This document shows, in pieces, positions 1-12,400 of a stretch of DNA of 64,000 nt (its first letter is position 1; each line of letters begins with the position of its first letter). A program made the position numbers and the translations under genes. Source of the stretch: Maea johnstoni (lineage: Eukaryota; Annelida; Polychaeta; Spionida; Magelonidae); contig OZ012688.1 in assembly GCA_963942565.1 (NCBI GenBank), positions 19,634,912 through 19,698,911 on the forward strand, read 5' to 3'. The notes below the pieces were generated by a model. That model did not search any database. It saw nothing but the letters and a program-made list of their open reading frames with translations, and was not told the origin of the DNA.

Positions 1-347
1 TTTGGATGATTGTTGACTGAGAGGTAAATATAAACTTCAATTAAATCTAAAATATTATTTCATTTATCTAAAATAAGTTAGATAACGCACCAATTAGAAT
101 GTTATAGTTAATAGTGATTTTCTAAATTATACTGAATTATAATTTGATTGAAAATCATTTATTATATTTCTTTATTTCTATTATCTATCCTCAATCAATG
201 TAAGATTTGGTATGTTGAAAAGAGCCGACTTTTATATTTCATTGCACAATAGAAATGTTGTTATGTTTAATATGATGGCATTATGGTAACTAAAAAATTG
301 TATTTTTATTGCTGTTGTCTATATAGATACTGTATTGTTTGTTTCAG
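1..347 (+). other. Intron of the OTUD6B-like gene, 3' part
   Basis: AT-rich sequence without a supported exon or recognised repeat. It ends in a pyrimidine-rich 3' splice site (TTTGTTTCAG, AG at 346-347) in front of the first visible OTUD6B-like exon. The exons with the start codon and the catalytic DGxC cysteine must lie to the left of the window. Confidence 0.6.
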
Positions 348-456
348 ACGTCTATGTCCAGTTTGCGGAAGCAAACAGCTGATCACATGTTAGAGCACCA
401 AGATGACTTCCTTCCCTTTCTAACTAATCCAGACACAGGATTACCTTATACTGCCG
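348..456 (+). CDS. OTUD6B: OTUD6B-like exon (OTU domain, N-terminal visible part)
   Basis: The exon follows acceptor AG at 346-347, starts in phase 0 with codon ACG, and ends before donor GTAGGG at 457. It encodes TSMSSLRKQTADHMLEHQ followed by DDFLPFLTNPDTGLPYTA. The DDFLPFLTNP block is diagnostic of OTUD6. The donor is weaker than the others but is the only one that keeps frame with the next exon. Confidence 0.9.
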
Positions 457-3400
457 GTAGGGCATTTATTCCAACTTCCAGGGACAACCTAGACTATTTT
501 AATAACACCATGCTAGGTACCAGTAGGATTACTATTTTATTCTGGTATGGCAATTATCGCAACTCCTAGAGTGTACCTTAATCCTTATGCTGCTGTTGGC
601 TGATTTGGCCATTACAAAATGATTAAAAAAATATGAAAGACGACTGAAACTCTGGCACATGGGTACTCATCTGAATGCACTTAGTGAGAGCTATCCAATG
701 AATACCAACACGATAGGGTTTAGATGATTTTCAAAAATCTTTGCATCCTTGTGCCTTGGTCGAAAGTAGTCTCAGCATTGGAAGGGTTGAATATTTCAAT
801 TACTTGCCATTAGGATAACGATTTCCTTCTGCAACTTCTAGGATCTACCTTATTTGTTTTGATTACCTACCAGCAGGTTTTTTACCAAATATTGCTGGAA
901 AGGCTTTTAACTAATCCAGCCACTGAATTACCATATACTGCTGCAAAGACATTTCTGGTAATTCTAGGGTCTACTTAAATTATTTTGATCACCCACTTTA
1001 TATCTGGTTCTGCATTTAAAGTGATTCCGAGCAACTTCCTAAACTTTTTCAATTACCTAATAGTAGAATCATACACCATTTTTGGCAGTCACTGATTCCT
1101 GTATTATTTTTTCTTTTTAGAGGATTATATAAAGTATTGTGTAGAAATCGAGTCCACGGCTGCCTGGGGAGGACAGTTAGAAGTAAGTGTTCATAGTTGA
1201 ATCCAGCATATGAAATGAGCCCACTGTTTTAATGGTAATAAAATGAATTTCTTGATTGATACACCAAAATGATGTATGAAATGAATAGTTGAGAGGGTAA
1301 ACAATTCATGTTGTTGAAACTAAAGTGTTGCATGTACACTCTGTTGGCAAATGGATTTGTTTTCATGCTTAGTTTTTATTTCTGAAGAACTGATGATGAA
1401 AGATCTGAATATAGGAGATTGTCTATTGATGCCAGTAAATGTTATTTAGAGACACTTCCACAAGTAAAGAGAAATTCATGAGACCACATGATAGCAGTGT
1501 TTACAAAAAGAAAATGGTAGATGGAATGTAACATGAATTCTCAGAATATTTAAAGGAAAGTAGTAGATAGAGTTTTAATGAACAATTTTCCTTAAAATAA
1601 TATCTAAATATTGGTTTTGTTAAAGAGATATCATCAAAATAGTTAGGCCGTTTTGGCTGCTACAAGCATAAATTGATTTATTGAGAATTATTTTACAAAA
1701 TTTCTGTTATCTGAATTTTTACAAGAGAAAAACTATTCAAAGCTAGGTATTTTCCATAATAAAAAGCAAAGGAAATTTTATTTGTCTTTCTTTTAATTCA
1801 AATTTATCTTGCTTCTTTCAGATCAGAGCCTTGGCCAATGTTCTTCGCCTCCCTATAGAAGTGATCCAGGCCGAGGGACCGAGTCTTATTACTGGCGAGG
1901 AGTTCCATAATGGTGACATGCTCAAACTTACGTGAGTTGAATTAGAAGCTCTTTCACATAGATGCACAGTAGTTCTGCACATGTCCACAATCTAGAGCTG
2001 CTGTGTAGTCATTGGTTTCATGGCTCAACCAATGCATGCATATGATGAACAAAAGTCATCCTGTCTATCAGGGTCTTAACCAAAGTTTGCAATTTGGGTA
2101 CCCAAATTTGGCAATTGTAAGATCTTTGGGCATCTTTTGGGTGCTGGTGGAATGAATGGGCCGCTTATCCGTAGACAAGACCTGGACCTCAGTCCCATAA
2201 GTAAGAAACAGAATCCCAAAAAACAAATGTTCATCACAATATACACTTGAGATTAACTAGGAAATTTGACAATAATAAAAATGTATGCCTTGAGATGCAA
2301 TTTGGGGCACTACAAGGCAAAGCAAGTAGACTAAAGGGGAGATAATCTGAAATTGAAATAACAACTTACTTATAGCAACTCATTCGCAAAGTGCACTCAA
2401 AGTTGATAATTGATATGTCCATTCACAAAGGTGACTCCTATAATTTAACATCTGGTCCCAAAATCACATGTTCTAGCAGGGAACTAATCAATATCTCTGG
2501 TTCTAGGGAGAGATGCCCCTAAATGACCATTAAGGTCAAACCTTGTAAATACTTTGGGGATTTTCATCCCAAAGTAAGCCTTTAATCCAATCAGCTGATA
2601 GATTAGTAGTAGGATAATTCATGCTCAAAACAATTACTGAAGTAATGAGGTTGTTTTAAGTTCATTGTTAAATCTGGATAGGAAATTCATTAAAAATGAT
2701 AATGGACTTAATTGATAAAAAGTTAGTTAAACAATCTGAATTAATGCAATCCTTACATATGAATAAATTGTTAGAATATTGGCCAACCATAGAGGCACAT
2801 GATTGACCATTTACAATCAAATAAGCACTTACAAGAAATGGGTTTCCCTGGGATCTTTTTGGAATTGCAACATTCTATTGGCATGTCCATCCTCAAATAA
2901 ATCTAATTACTTATCAGATTAGTGAAAAGGATTGGATGTGTTTCATTATTATTGTTTTTGTTGTTATTGCTATTTTTGTTGTCTAATCCAGAATAAGGCT
3001 AAGTACAAATATACAAAGTACAGTATAAAGCTGGTCAGCCTATAAAGCAAATAGTGGACCAATTATGATAACCAATTCACTCATAAATGTTGTATAATTT
3101 GGTTGATAATCATAGTGATATAAGGAACAAATTATATTTTGTGTGGCCTAAGTTTATATTGTACATAACATATGACAACTGCCCATCTAATCAAATAGTA
3201 TTTTATGGGTATGTTTATGCTTATATTTGGTCCACTTGAGCCCCTATCTCTGGCCAGATTGTGTTGTACATGTATATACTGTTTGTAACAATCGCTTTAT
3301 CTTTATTGGACTATAACACATAATGTCAGAGATTTGTGATAATCTATGATTATTACTCATCAAGATGAATTTATGAATTAATCTACTAACAACAGTCAGT

Positions 3401-6400
3401 ACATGATCTGCTAACTTCTTGTCATCTGGGTTATTGGTATAATCTGTGATTATCCATCATTTAGGAGGGCAGGGTGGGTATCTAATAGCAATTTGTATAT
3501 GGTTCAGGAAAGGGGCTGCTGGTAGGGTCACCTACAGTGATTTTCTGTGATCATCAGTCATGTAAGTGAGTTCTTATCATGTTGGTCATCTAAGAGCAAT
3601 TATTTCTCCATCCTAACTACAATCCACTTACCTTGATAGTTTGATTGGATTAGTTTTTGTTGTTAAAAAGTTTATTGTCCAGTCCAAATTAATGCAATCA
3701 TTACATATGAATTCAGGGTAAAAGATCTGGCCAGCCATAAAGGCTTATAATATAATGGACAATCATAAATACATTATTCAATGTTATTTAATTCAATCAT
3801 AAAATTGTACATTGTATATGACCACTGCCCATCTAATCAAATAGTATGTCATGGGTATGTTTATGTTTCTATCTTTTCCACTTAAGCTTTTATTTCTGGC
3901 CAAATTTTTATTGTATATACTGTTTGTAACAATCGTTTAATCTTTATTGGACTATAATCCATTTATCAGCATCAACATTTTGACCTGTTAAAAACATGAT
4001 TATTTGTCATAAAGGTGCTTATCTTTCGCATTGAGTATTAATCCACTAACAGCAATCGATATGTGATCTGATAACTTTTTGTCGCCTGGATTATTGGTAT
4101 AATCTGTGATTATCCATCAGTTAGGAGGGCAGGTTGGGTGTCTAATAGCAATTAGTATATGATACAGGAAAGGGGCGGCTGGTTGGGTGATAGTGATTTT
4201 CTATGATCATCAGTCACGTAAGTGAGTTCTTATCATCTTGGTCATCTAAGAGCAATTATTTTCCCCGTCCTCGCTACAATCCCATTACCTTGATAGTTTG
4301 ATTGGATTAGTGGTGAGAAACTGAGAATTCAATAGCTAGGTCCTCCATCTGATGATTGTGTGAACTTTTGCCTGCATTATTTTGAAATGAATCCCTTTAT
4401 AATTGTTTTGATACCTAAATCCACATTAGGCATCATATGTACAGTATAATATATGCAATCTTGTAGGCATTTATTGAACTGACATAAAGATATTTTACTT
4501 GCCATGGCAAGTGAAATGACTGCTTGGTAGGCTAGTACAAATAATCTATGACTTACTACAGGTGAACTTGGATATGACGGACCACTGTACGACGGATTTT
4601 TGCATATGACGGACGATATGTTTGGTCCCAGTCCGATGCATATCAAGTATTTGTCATATGTATACGACAGATTTTGCATATGACGGACCAATTTTCCTGG
4701 TCCCATTGAGTCTGTCATATCCAAGTTCGCCTGTACTTCACAGATTGAAAAAGAATTTATATGTTGCTTATATAGAATAAAATACTCAAGGTGAAATTTT
4801 TTAGAAATATGCACCACTGCTGTGGTTTAAAACATTGGTCCGTTCAGGGGCGGATCCAGGATTTGAGAAGGGGGGGTTCAATTTAGTTCCGAAACGTGAC
4901 ACTGGTGGCGCCACTATCACGTTTTAATGAAGACACCACAAGGAGTCAACTGCAGCGAACTAAATAGAATAATTTCATAAGAGATATAACAAAAACATAA
5001 TAATAATCTCATAAGAGATATAACAAAATATATCATGGAGTTGGTGATGGCCGCATTATCCTATTTTATGGTCGCAAGAGATTGAATGCACCTCTTGCAC
5101 CTTCAAACATTTAAAAGATATATTTTACCTTTTGGAGAGGTTTAACAATGTGAACATCCTGGGGATGAGGGAAGAACTTTCGTCTGTTAGGTGTTAAGAT
5201 GTGGTTATTTTATATATCTGTTGGTTTATAAGGTGTTGAGATGTGGTTAAGTATCTGTTGGCTAGTACATGTAGTTAGATATTTTTCGTCAAAGGTTTTG
5301 GAGGAAACAGGTTATCTATCCCCCTTCATCTAACAAACTTCAGGTTTTCCACGCTATTCTTAGTCCGCAAATGACTGGACTGTAATTAATTCTGTATCCG
5401 CTAGACTAAGGAATCAAGTGACCTAGAAGTTTGAGAATCAACGAAACCCCCCCCCCCCCCTTCACCTAACAAACTTCAGGTTTTCCAAGCTATGCTTAGT
5501 CTGAAAACGACTGGACTGTATCCGCTGAACTAAGGAATCAAGTGACCTAGAAGTTTGAGAATCGACGAACCCCCCCCCCCTCCCTCACCTGACAAACTTC
5601 AGGTTTTCCAAGCTATTCTTAGTCTGCAAATGACTGGACTGTAATTAATTCTGTATCCGCTAGACCTTAGAAGACCAAACACTTAGAAGACCAAACACAT
5701 GGAATGGAAACCAGCCGGTCAACCTGAACATGCTAGCCTCAACCAGTGTCAACTAATAGTCGCTAATAGGTGCTCTGGGCACCCCCAGCAGGTGGTGGAG
5801 ATAAGGTTTCTCTGTAATGTAATCGATGCAAGAGCCCTGATTGGTCCTTGTTCCCATGTGACCTCGCCCTGCTGCCTTATCTGGTAGTCCTGGCATGAGG
5901 CCAGCATGTAACTATAGAGCATATAGTAATTGGTCTCTCGTTACATATCCATTCTTTTTTTAGTCCAATGCTAGACTAAGGAATCAAGTGACCTAGAAGT
6001 TTGAGAATCAACGAACCCCCCCCCCCTTTACCTAACAAACTTCAGGTTTTCCAAGCTATGCTTAGTCTGAAAACGACTAGACTGTATCCGCTGGACTAAG
6101 GAATCAAGTGATCTAGACGTTTTATAATCAACGAACCCCCCCTCACCTAACAAACTTCAGGTTTTCCAAGCTTTTCTTGGTCTGCAAACGACTGAACTGT
6201 AATTCTGTGTCCGCTAGACTAAGAAATCAAGTGATCTAGAAGTTTGAGAATCAACGAACACCCCCTCCCCCTTCACCTAACAAACTTCAGGTTTTTCAAG
6301 CTATGCTTAGTCTGCAAACGACTGGGCTGTATCTGCTGGACTAAGGAATCAAGTGATCTAGAAGTTTGAGAATCAACGAACCCCCCCCCCCCCCCCCCCT

Positions 6401-9400
6401 CCCTCACCTAACAAACTTCAAGTATTCCAAGCTATTTTTAGTCTGCAAACGACTGGAGTGTAATTCTGTATCCGCCGATAACGGCAGATAATCCCGTCAG
6501 GGAGGATGTTCATCCACTCGCGCCCATCCCAGGCTGACACCAATCAGCCTATTATCCATAGCTACTCAAGGTCTGGGGAACTTGAAACAAAAGGATTATG
6601 CAACTGGGGCAAGATAAACAATTAGTTTTGATGTTGTCCACAGGTGGCGTGGTGGTGCAAAGTGACTCACCAGCCAGGGGGGGTTCGTCGAACCCCTCGA
6701 ACCCCCCCTGGATCCGCAACTGCCGTTTAAGCAGTGCTTAGCCAAAGTGTCAATTTTGTGCAAAGTAGTTGAGAGCTGGTATAAACTCGCCAGATGTAGC
6801 AAGTAGGTTTGAGAAGCTGCATCTGTTCTTGATTTATGTACTTCTGTACCATGAATTACCTATTTCGGTATATCAAACTGCAGTCAATGATATTGTTAAT
6901 TTTTCATTATACACAGGTAAAAGTTGACGGGCCCGTTTTTCGATCCCTCAATATATCAACATTTCACGGCTTGAAAACCTGTAACTGTCCCATTATATCT
7001 ATTATTTTTACGGCCCATTATAACAGGCTCGTAACAGGCCCGTTATAATGGGCCTTTTATAACGGGTTCTGAGCCTGTAACGGGCCCGTCAATATAACAA
7101 GCCCGTTTGGACCCGTCAATTTTTACCTGTGTACTACTTGTTGCTGTTTCCTTTTGAGGAAGGTGCCTTAGGTAGGGAAGATGCCATTTTTTTAGGGAGA
7201 ATGATACGATGAGAAAGATATTGCTACAATTATTACTTACAGTATTCTTTATTTGGAAAGCTAATATTGTGTACATGTATATAGACCAAACATGTATAAG
7301 GAGCCCTATAAATGTTCTCTCTAATACCACATGAAGCATGCACTCAGCAGTGTGTACTTCTAAAATAGGTAATTAGTTAGACGTTTATCTTTATTTATCT
7401 AGTCTGGACATTAAACAACATCACATAATGTTTGTCTAGATCTGGATTGGGTACTGCATAACAAAAACAGCTGTTTGCTAATAAATAGTTTATTGTCCAA
7501 TCCAGATAATGACATTACATGCAATGGACAAGCATTTCAAATATGGCCAGCGACAAAGGCTTATAGTGGACCAAATACAATCATAAATATACTCATAAAT
7601 ATTATCAGGTAGACATTCTGCATGTGCGATATATTATCTAATCAATATCAGTAGCTATTAGATATGAGATGCATATGAGCAATTGCATTTTGTCAAACCA
7701 TGAACAACATGAGCAATGCTGACAACCTGTCATATAATTAGTTTGATTGAAATTATACCAAATCTGTTGATCCATTATGAGCTTCCAGTATCACGTTTGA
7801 GTAGTTGATCCATTTTAATTGAAATGCAGGTGATATGTAGTCAAATGTATGTGTATGATCATCTATCACTGAGGTGAATAGTTGACTATGTGATCTAATA
7901 GCAATTACCAAAATCCACTTAGCATCTCTGATTAGTTGATTGATTTTGGGTCATTACAATGATTGTTTTCCCCAAAAGAGTGGATAGAAAAATATGGAAA
8001 AAATTAATTTTGGGATAGTAAAAAATAAATATAGTATAGGTCTCTTTCACATATATTTATTTTTCATTGACAAACACTGATTTTTCTCTATTGTTTACCT
8101 CATCCGTTTTTCCATGAGTTGTCTGGTGCTATTAGGCACTTGAAATAGCTAGGATATGAATTGAAAATAGACTTAAATGATACATGTTGCATATCACACT
8201 ATGTTAGAAATACATGTTAACAGAGTTTCCTTTAGTTATATTTAAAAAAAACACAGGTATTTTTTCCTACCATAGACTTGAATATGTTGACAAGGGGTGG
8301 TGTAGATTTTCAGATAAATCAGAGAAAACAGTTTTTCATCAATGAGGGTTGAACATTGATTGGTATTTTTGAATACCCCTTAACCATCCTTCCGGTAAAC
8401 CCACCACTGGAAAACATGTTTCAATCTAGTGAATTTCTACTTACCATGTTCAAAGCTACATAAAGTCGGATAGCTTGGTCATTACAGAAGATATTGAAGG
8501 GGAGAAAAATAGTATGTCACCAGGGACTTAGCCAGGACCCGTCCTGCCTGTCTTTTGGACAGGTAGTTTCCTAAAAACCTCCTGTTTGGACAGGCAAAAA
8601 TTTCTATGATGATTTATCAATTTTGACTTTCTGGGTGTAATAACCAAATATTTTCCTAACAAACCATCTTCTAGGACATAGCTGAAGTGTAAATTGCCCT
8701 TTTTGGCCAACTAGGCTATTAAATGTAGCTGGTATAAGGATTTGAAGTAGATAAGTAGCTTTATCTGGACGGGCAGATATTTTGAAATTGCTGTTTTGAA
8801 CAGGCATTTCTGAAATCCTGGCTAAGACCCTGTATGTCACCTCAGGTGATCTCTATGAAATACCATCTTTTGTTCTCTAATCACTGAAATAGATCAGAGA
8901 TGAGACCATGGATTAAACATCTATCAGATCAGTGCAATGTGCATTAAAACCAGTAGGGATTAAAATGTTATATTTTTTCCTTTGTCTTTCAATCTAATCA
9001 TGGATTGGATTATCTGCATGTATCCTTTTTAGAACCGAGATACTACATCTCATGCTAGTGTCCACACAATGCAGATTAAAGCAATTATTACTTACAAATA
9101 CAGGATAAAATGGATAAAGAATCTGGCCAGGAATAGGGGCATAATGGGCCAAGTACAATCATAAATACTTTCAAATATAATATACAATTTAAATCAATAA
9201 TCACCATAATGTACCATACAATGTAATATCAAACAATTTACTATTGAAAAACATATGATTATCTTGATCACATTAATATTTCCGATGTTTCAATTGGGTG
9301 AGTTACAAAGAGGGTATTTTTTCGACTCAATATTTTTTCTCTAATTTTGGAAAATCAAGCTCTTTAATGTTTTATTGCATTTTAAAATATTGGAGATCTT

Positions 9401-12400
9401 GTTTTTTAGGTCTTTTTCACTTGGTATTGATCTGTTTAATTTAATGGACTGCCTGAACTTTGTTACCGAAGAAATTTTAAGAAGGAGAATGACCAATATC
9501 CCTAATCTAATAAAGTTATTCAAAATCTCAATAGAAAATTTGTCAAATCTTGTGGGTTACTATTACCTGTTTAAGGATTTCTTTACAGAAGCCAGCAGTA
9601 TTTGTCTCACCTGCTATGAGGCAGCCATACACTTACCTGTCGGTCAGTGTCTGTGGTCAGCTGGTACAACACAATGGTCAGCCAGGACTGGTCATTGCAA
9701 TCAGACCAGACAGCCTGGATTCCTTGTGGGGTGTCAGTAACCTTATTGCAATTAAACTTATCAGCCCTGTTGCAGCCAAAAAATGTCCAGACTACAAGAT
9801 GCATATACAAGACAGCATAATTTTTTATGATTGTATTTATACTATAATGTATATGGTTAATGTATATATGATAATATTTATAATTATATTTATGATTATA
9901 TTTGGTCCATTAGCTTGTGTGACTGGCAGGGTTTTTAACGTTTGTGTTTTGTACGTAATGAATGTCATTATCTGGATTGGGCAATTAACTATCTATCAAC
10001 AACAACACTAGGCCTACATTATTTTTTTAAGAATTATTATCCACAGATATGTTAGAAGTTTATGAAAACCCAAAGTATTTTTGAAAAAAAAATATAATAA
10101 ATAATGTTGATGTTTATTGTACACTGAATAGACACTACTCATTTTCATTGTTAGGCATTGATTGGATTATCTGACACTATTACAATAGACCCATTGTCAT
10201 CCCCCTCCCCCTCCCTCAGGTATTATCATCAAGAAAACAATCTAATCCATTTGTGTTGCTGATATGGTTATTGTTGATAAATAATATATTATCCAGTCTA
10301 GATTATGACAATCATTACATGAAATTCTCATCATTAAAAGTCTGTCCACCCGCTCATGATTGACCAAATACAATCTTAAATATTCTCGTGAATATTATCA
10401 TATCTAATCAACATTCACCAAAGACAATGCACAATATGTTATTTAGCCAGGCATAAAAAAACTTTAAGTGAGCCTTGTATAATTTCTCACTTTATTGTTC
10501 CACACAACTTTCTAATACCCTTCTTAAGTACTTTTATGAGTGCCCCTAAAGTTTATATCAAGAGGAGAAAATTTGATAAGTAGTATATTATTCCTATCCA
10601 GTTAAAGTTACTCATTATATGAGGTATGCAGTGTAGAAATCTGCCGAGCAGTTGAAATAAGATAAGATAAGAAAACTATTAAAGTTTCGGCCAATTATAG
10701 AATTGTACAGGCATGACACAGCAAGAACATTGGACGGTCAATTTTGACTTATGAGAGACTATAACTAATAAATACATGATATACATTGTTAGAAAATAGA
10801 TTGATATCACATTAAAGCAGTGGAAGCTTACAGTGTAGCAATTACAATCATAAATGCATCCATAAATACAGATTATAGTGTTGATCACCAGTAATGGATA
10901 GTATAAAACTCTCAGCTTTAAGTGGACCAAATACATAACAATTCCTCACTTATCACAATCTCTCCATGCTAGCCATGATAGTTTATCCATTATCTATAGG
11001 ATAACAATGTTTATTGAATAACTAACACTTATGATAAAATCTTGATCTTTTATATGCATACTTATGATAAATATAGATATTCCCCAATTCCGTCATCCAG
11101 ACAAGAAATCTATTACGTACCTTACACATGATATGAAATGTGGCCAGCCATAAAGGCAAATTATTGATCAAATGTTTACCATATGCTTCAGGAAACCCTC
11201 ATAAAGGTTTTAAGTACTTATGTTGTTATATCATACATTGATTACATTCTTTAGGATGGTCAACAGGATCTTTATACTATAATGCACGTATAAGTAAATA
11301 TATGAGCTAAAATAAATTCTATAAAATTACACTTTTTTGTAATCTTATCCAGATTTAGGTATGCATACCAATGAGAAAAGATATATATTAAAAACTGCCC
11401 AGCCACTAAGGCTTACAATGGACCGGATAATTTCTTTTTGGATTATTGATGATAGATATTGATTATATTCATTATTTTTTACATTGGTTAAAGCAACTAT
11501 AATATAACATAAAAGAATGTGTGATAAAATCTGGCAACAATAAAGGATTTGAGTGGATTTCTTAAAATCGCAATCTTGATTATTGATAATTGATAATGAT
11601 CCTTTTGTTGTTCTAATTAATGATCAAAACTATCATTACATACAGTATATGCTTTACAAAATCTTGCCAGACCAAAAACATTTCTAAGAAAAATCATAAA
11701 TACAATCAAATTTGGGTTACTGATGATAGACAGTAATCTTTTAGTTAAAATCCCAATCTTAATTATTGGTAATTGATAATGATCTGTTTGTTATTCTTAC
11801 TATGGATTAAAACAACCATGACATAAAGTATACTTAGTAAAATCTTGCCTGACCATTCCCAAGAAAATCATAAATACATTCCAATTTGGATTACTGGTGA
11901 TAGGCAGTAATCTGTTTGTTGTTGTTGTTGTTATTGTTGTTGATGCCAATTAAGGGTGTTACCTGCAATTAGTACTGCTGGTAGGCTACTGACAGGATGA
12001 GCACTCCTCCATGATCCCTCACCTGCACAGGTGATCAGATTTAATTGATAAACAATGCAGGGGGTACCTTAATTGCTGTTTTTGCTGATGAGCAGGAAAT
12101 GGGTGAGTTTGTACAACCCGATGTGTGAGTTTTGCTAAGATGATTGGTGAGAGGTGTTCATATGATAGCAATTCAGGGACTTGAGGAATTATGAGGCTTT
12201 AAAAGCTGAGCAACTCAGATAGCTGCCATCAGTCTCAGTCGAGTCTAGTGATCAAGAACATCTCTTGATCTCTCCATCTCTCCTCTGTAACTATACTGTG
12301 TGTGAGTTTAGTGAAACCACTTATCTTGTGAGTCCTCTGACTCAGTGGCAGCAGCAGCTAAGGCTTGAGTCAACTGGTGAAGTGAAGAAAAGCATAGTGA

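Larger units (their letters stand above)
1932..12197 (+). other. Long last intron of OTUD6B-like gene, 5' part
   Basis: No host-gene exon was found here. The stretch is filled with diverged local duplications (3005-4311 and 7490-11930), a large composite element (4845-6722), foldback MITEs (4559-4733, 6912-7131), an hAT-like MITE (8521-8832) and a decayed hAT-like fragment at about 2069-2145. TAAT, GATTA and ATAAAT motifs are abundant, but this may only reflect base composition and repetition. Confidence 0.6.

Noticed and set aside
9375-10011. Overlapping frames of 121 and 153 codons in the OTUD6B-like intron
   Set aside because: Low-complexity AT-rich composition, overlap in two frames, no domain, and placement within the diverged repeat field.
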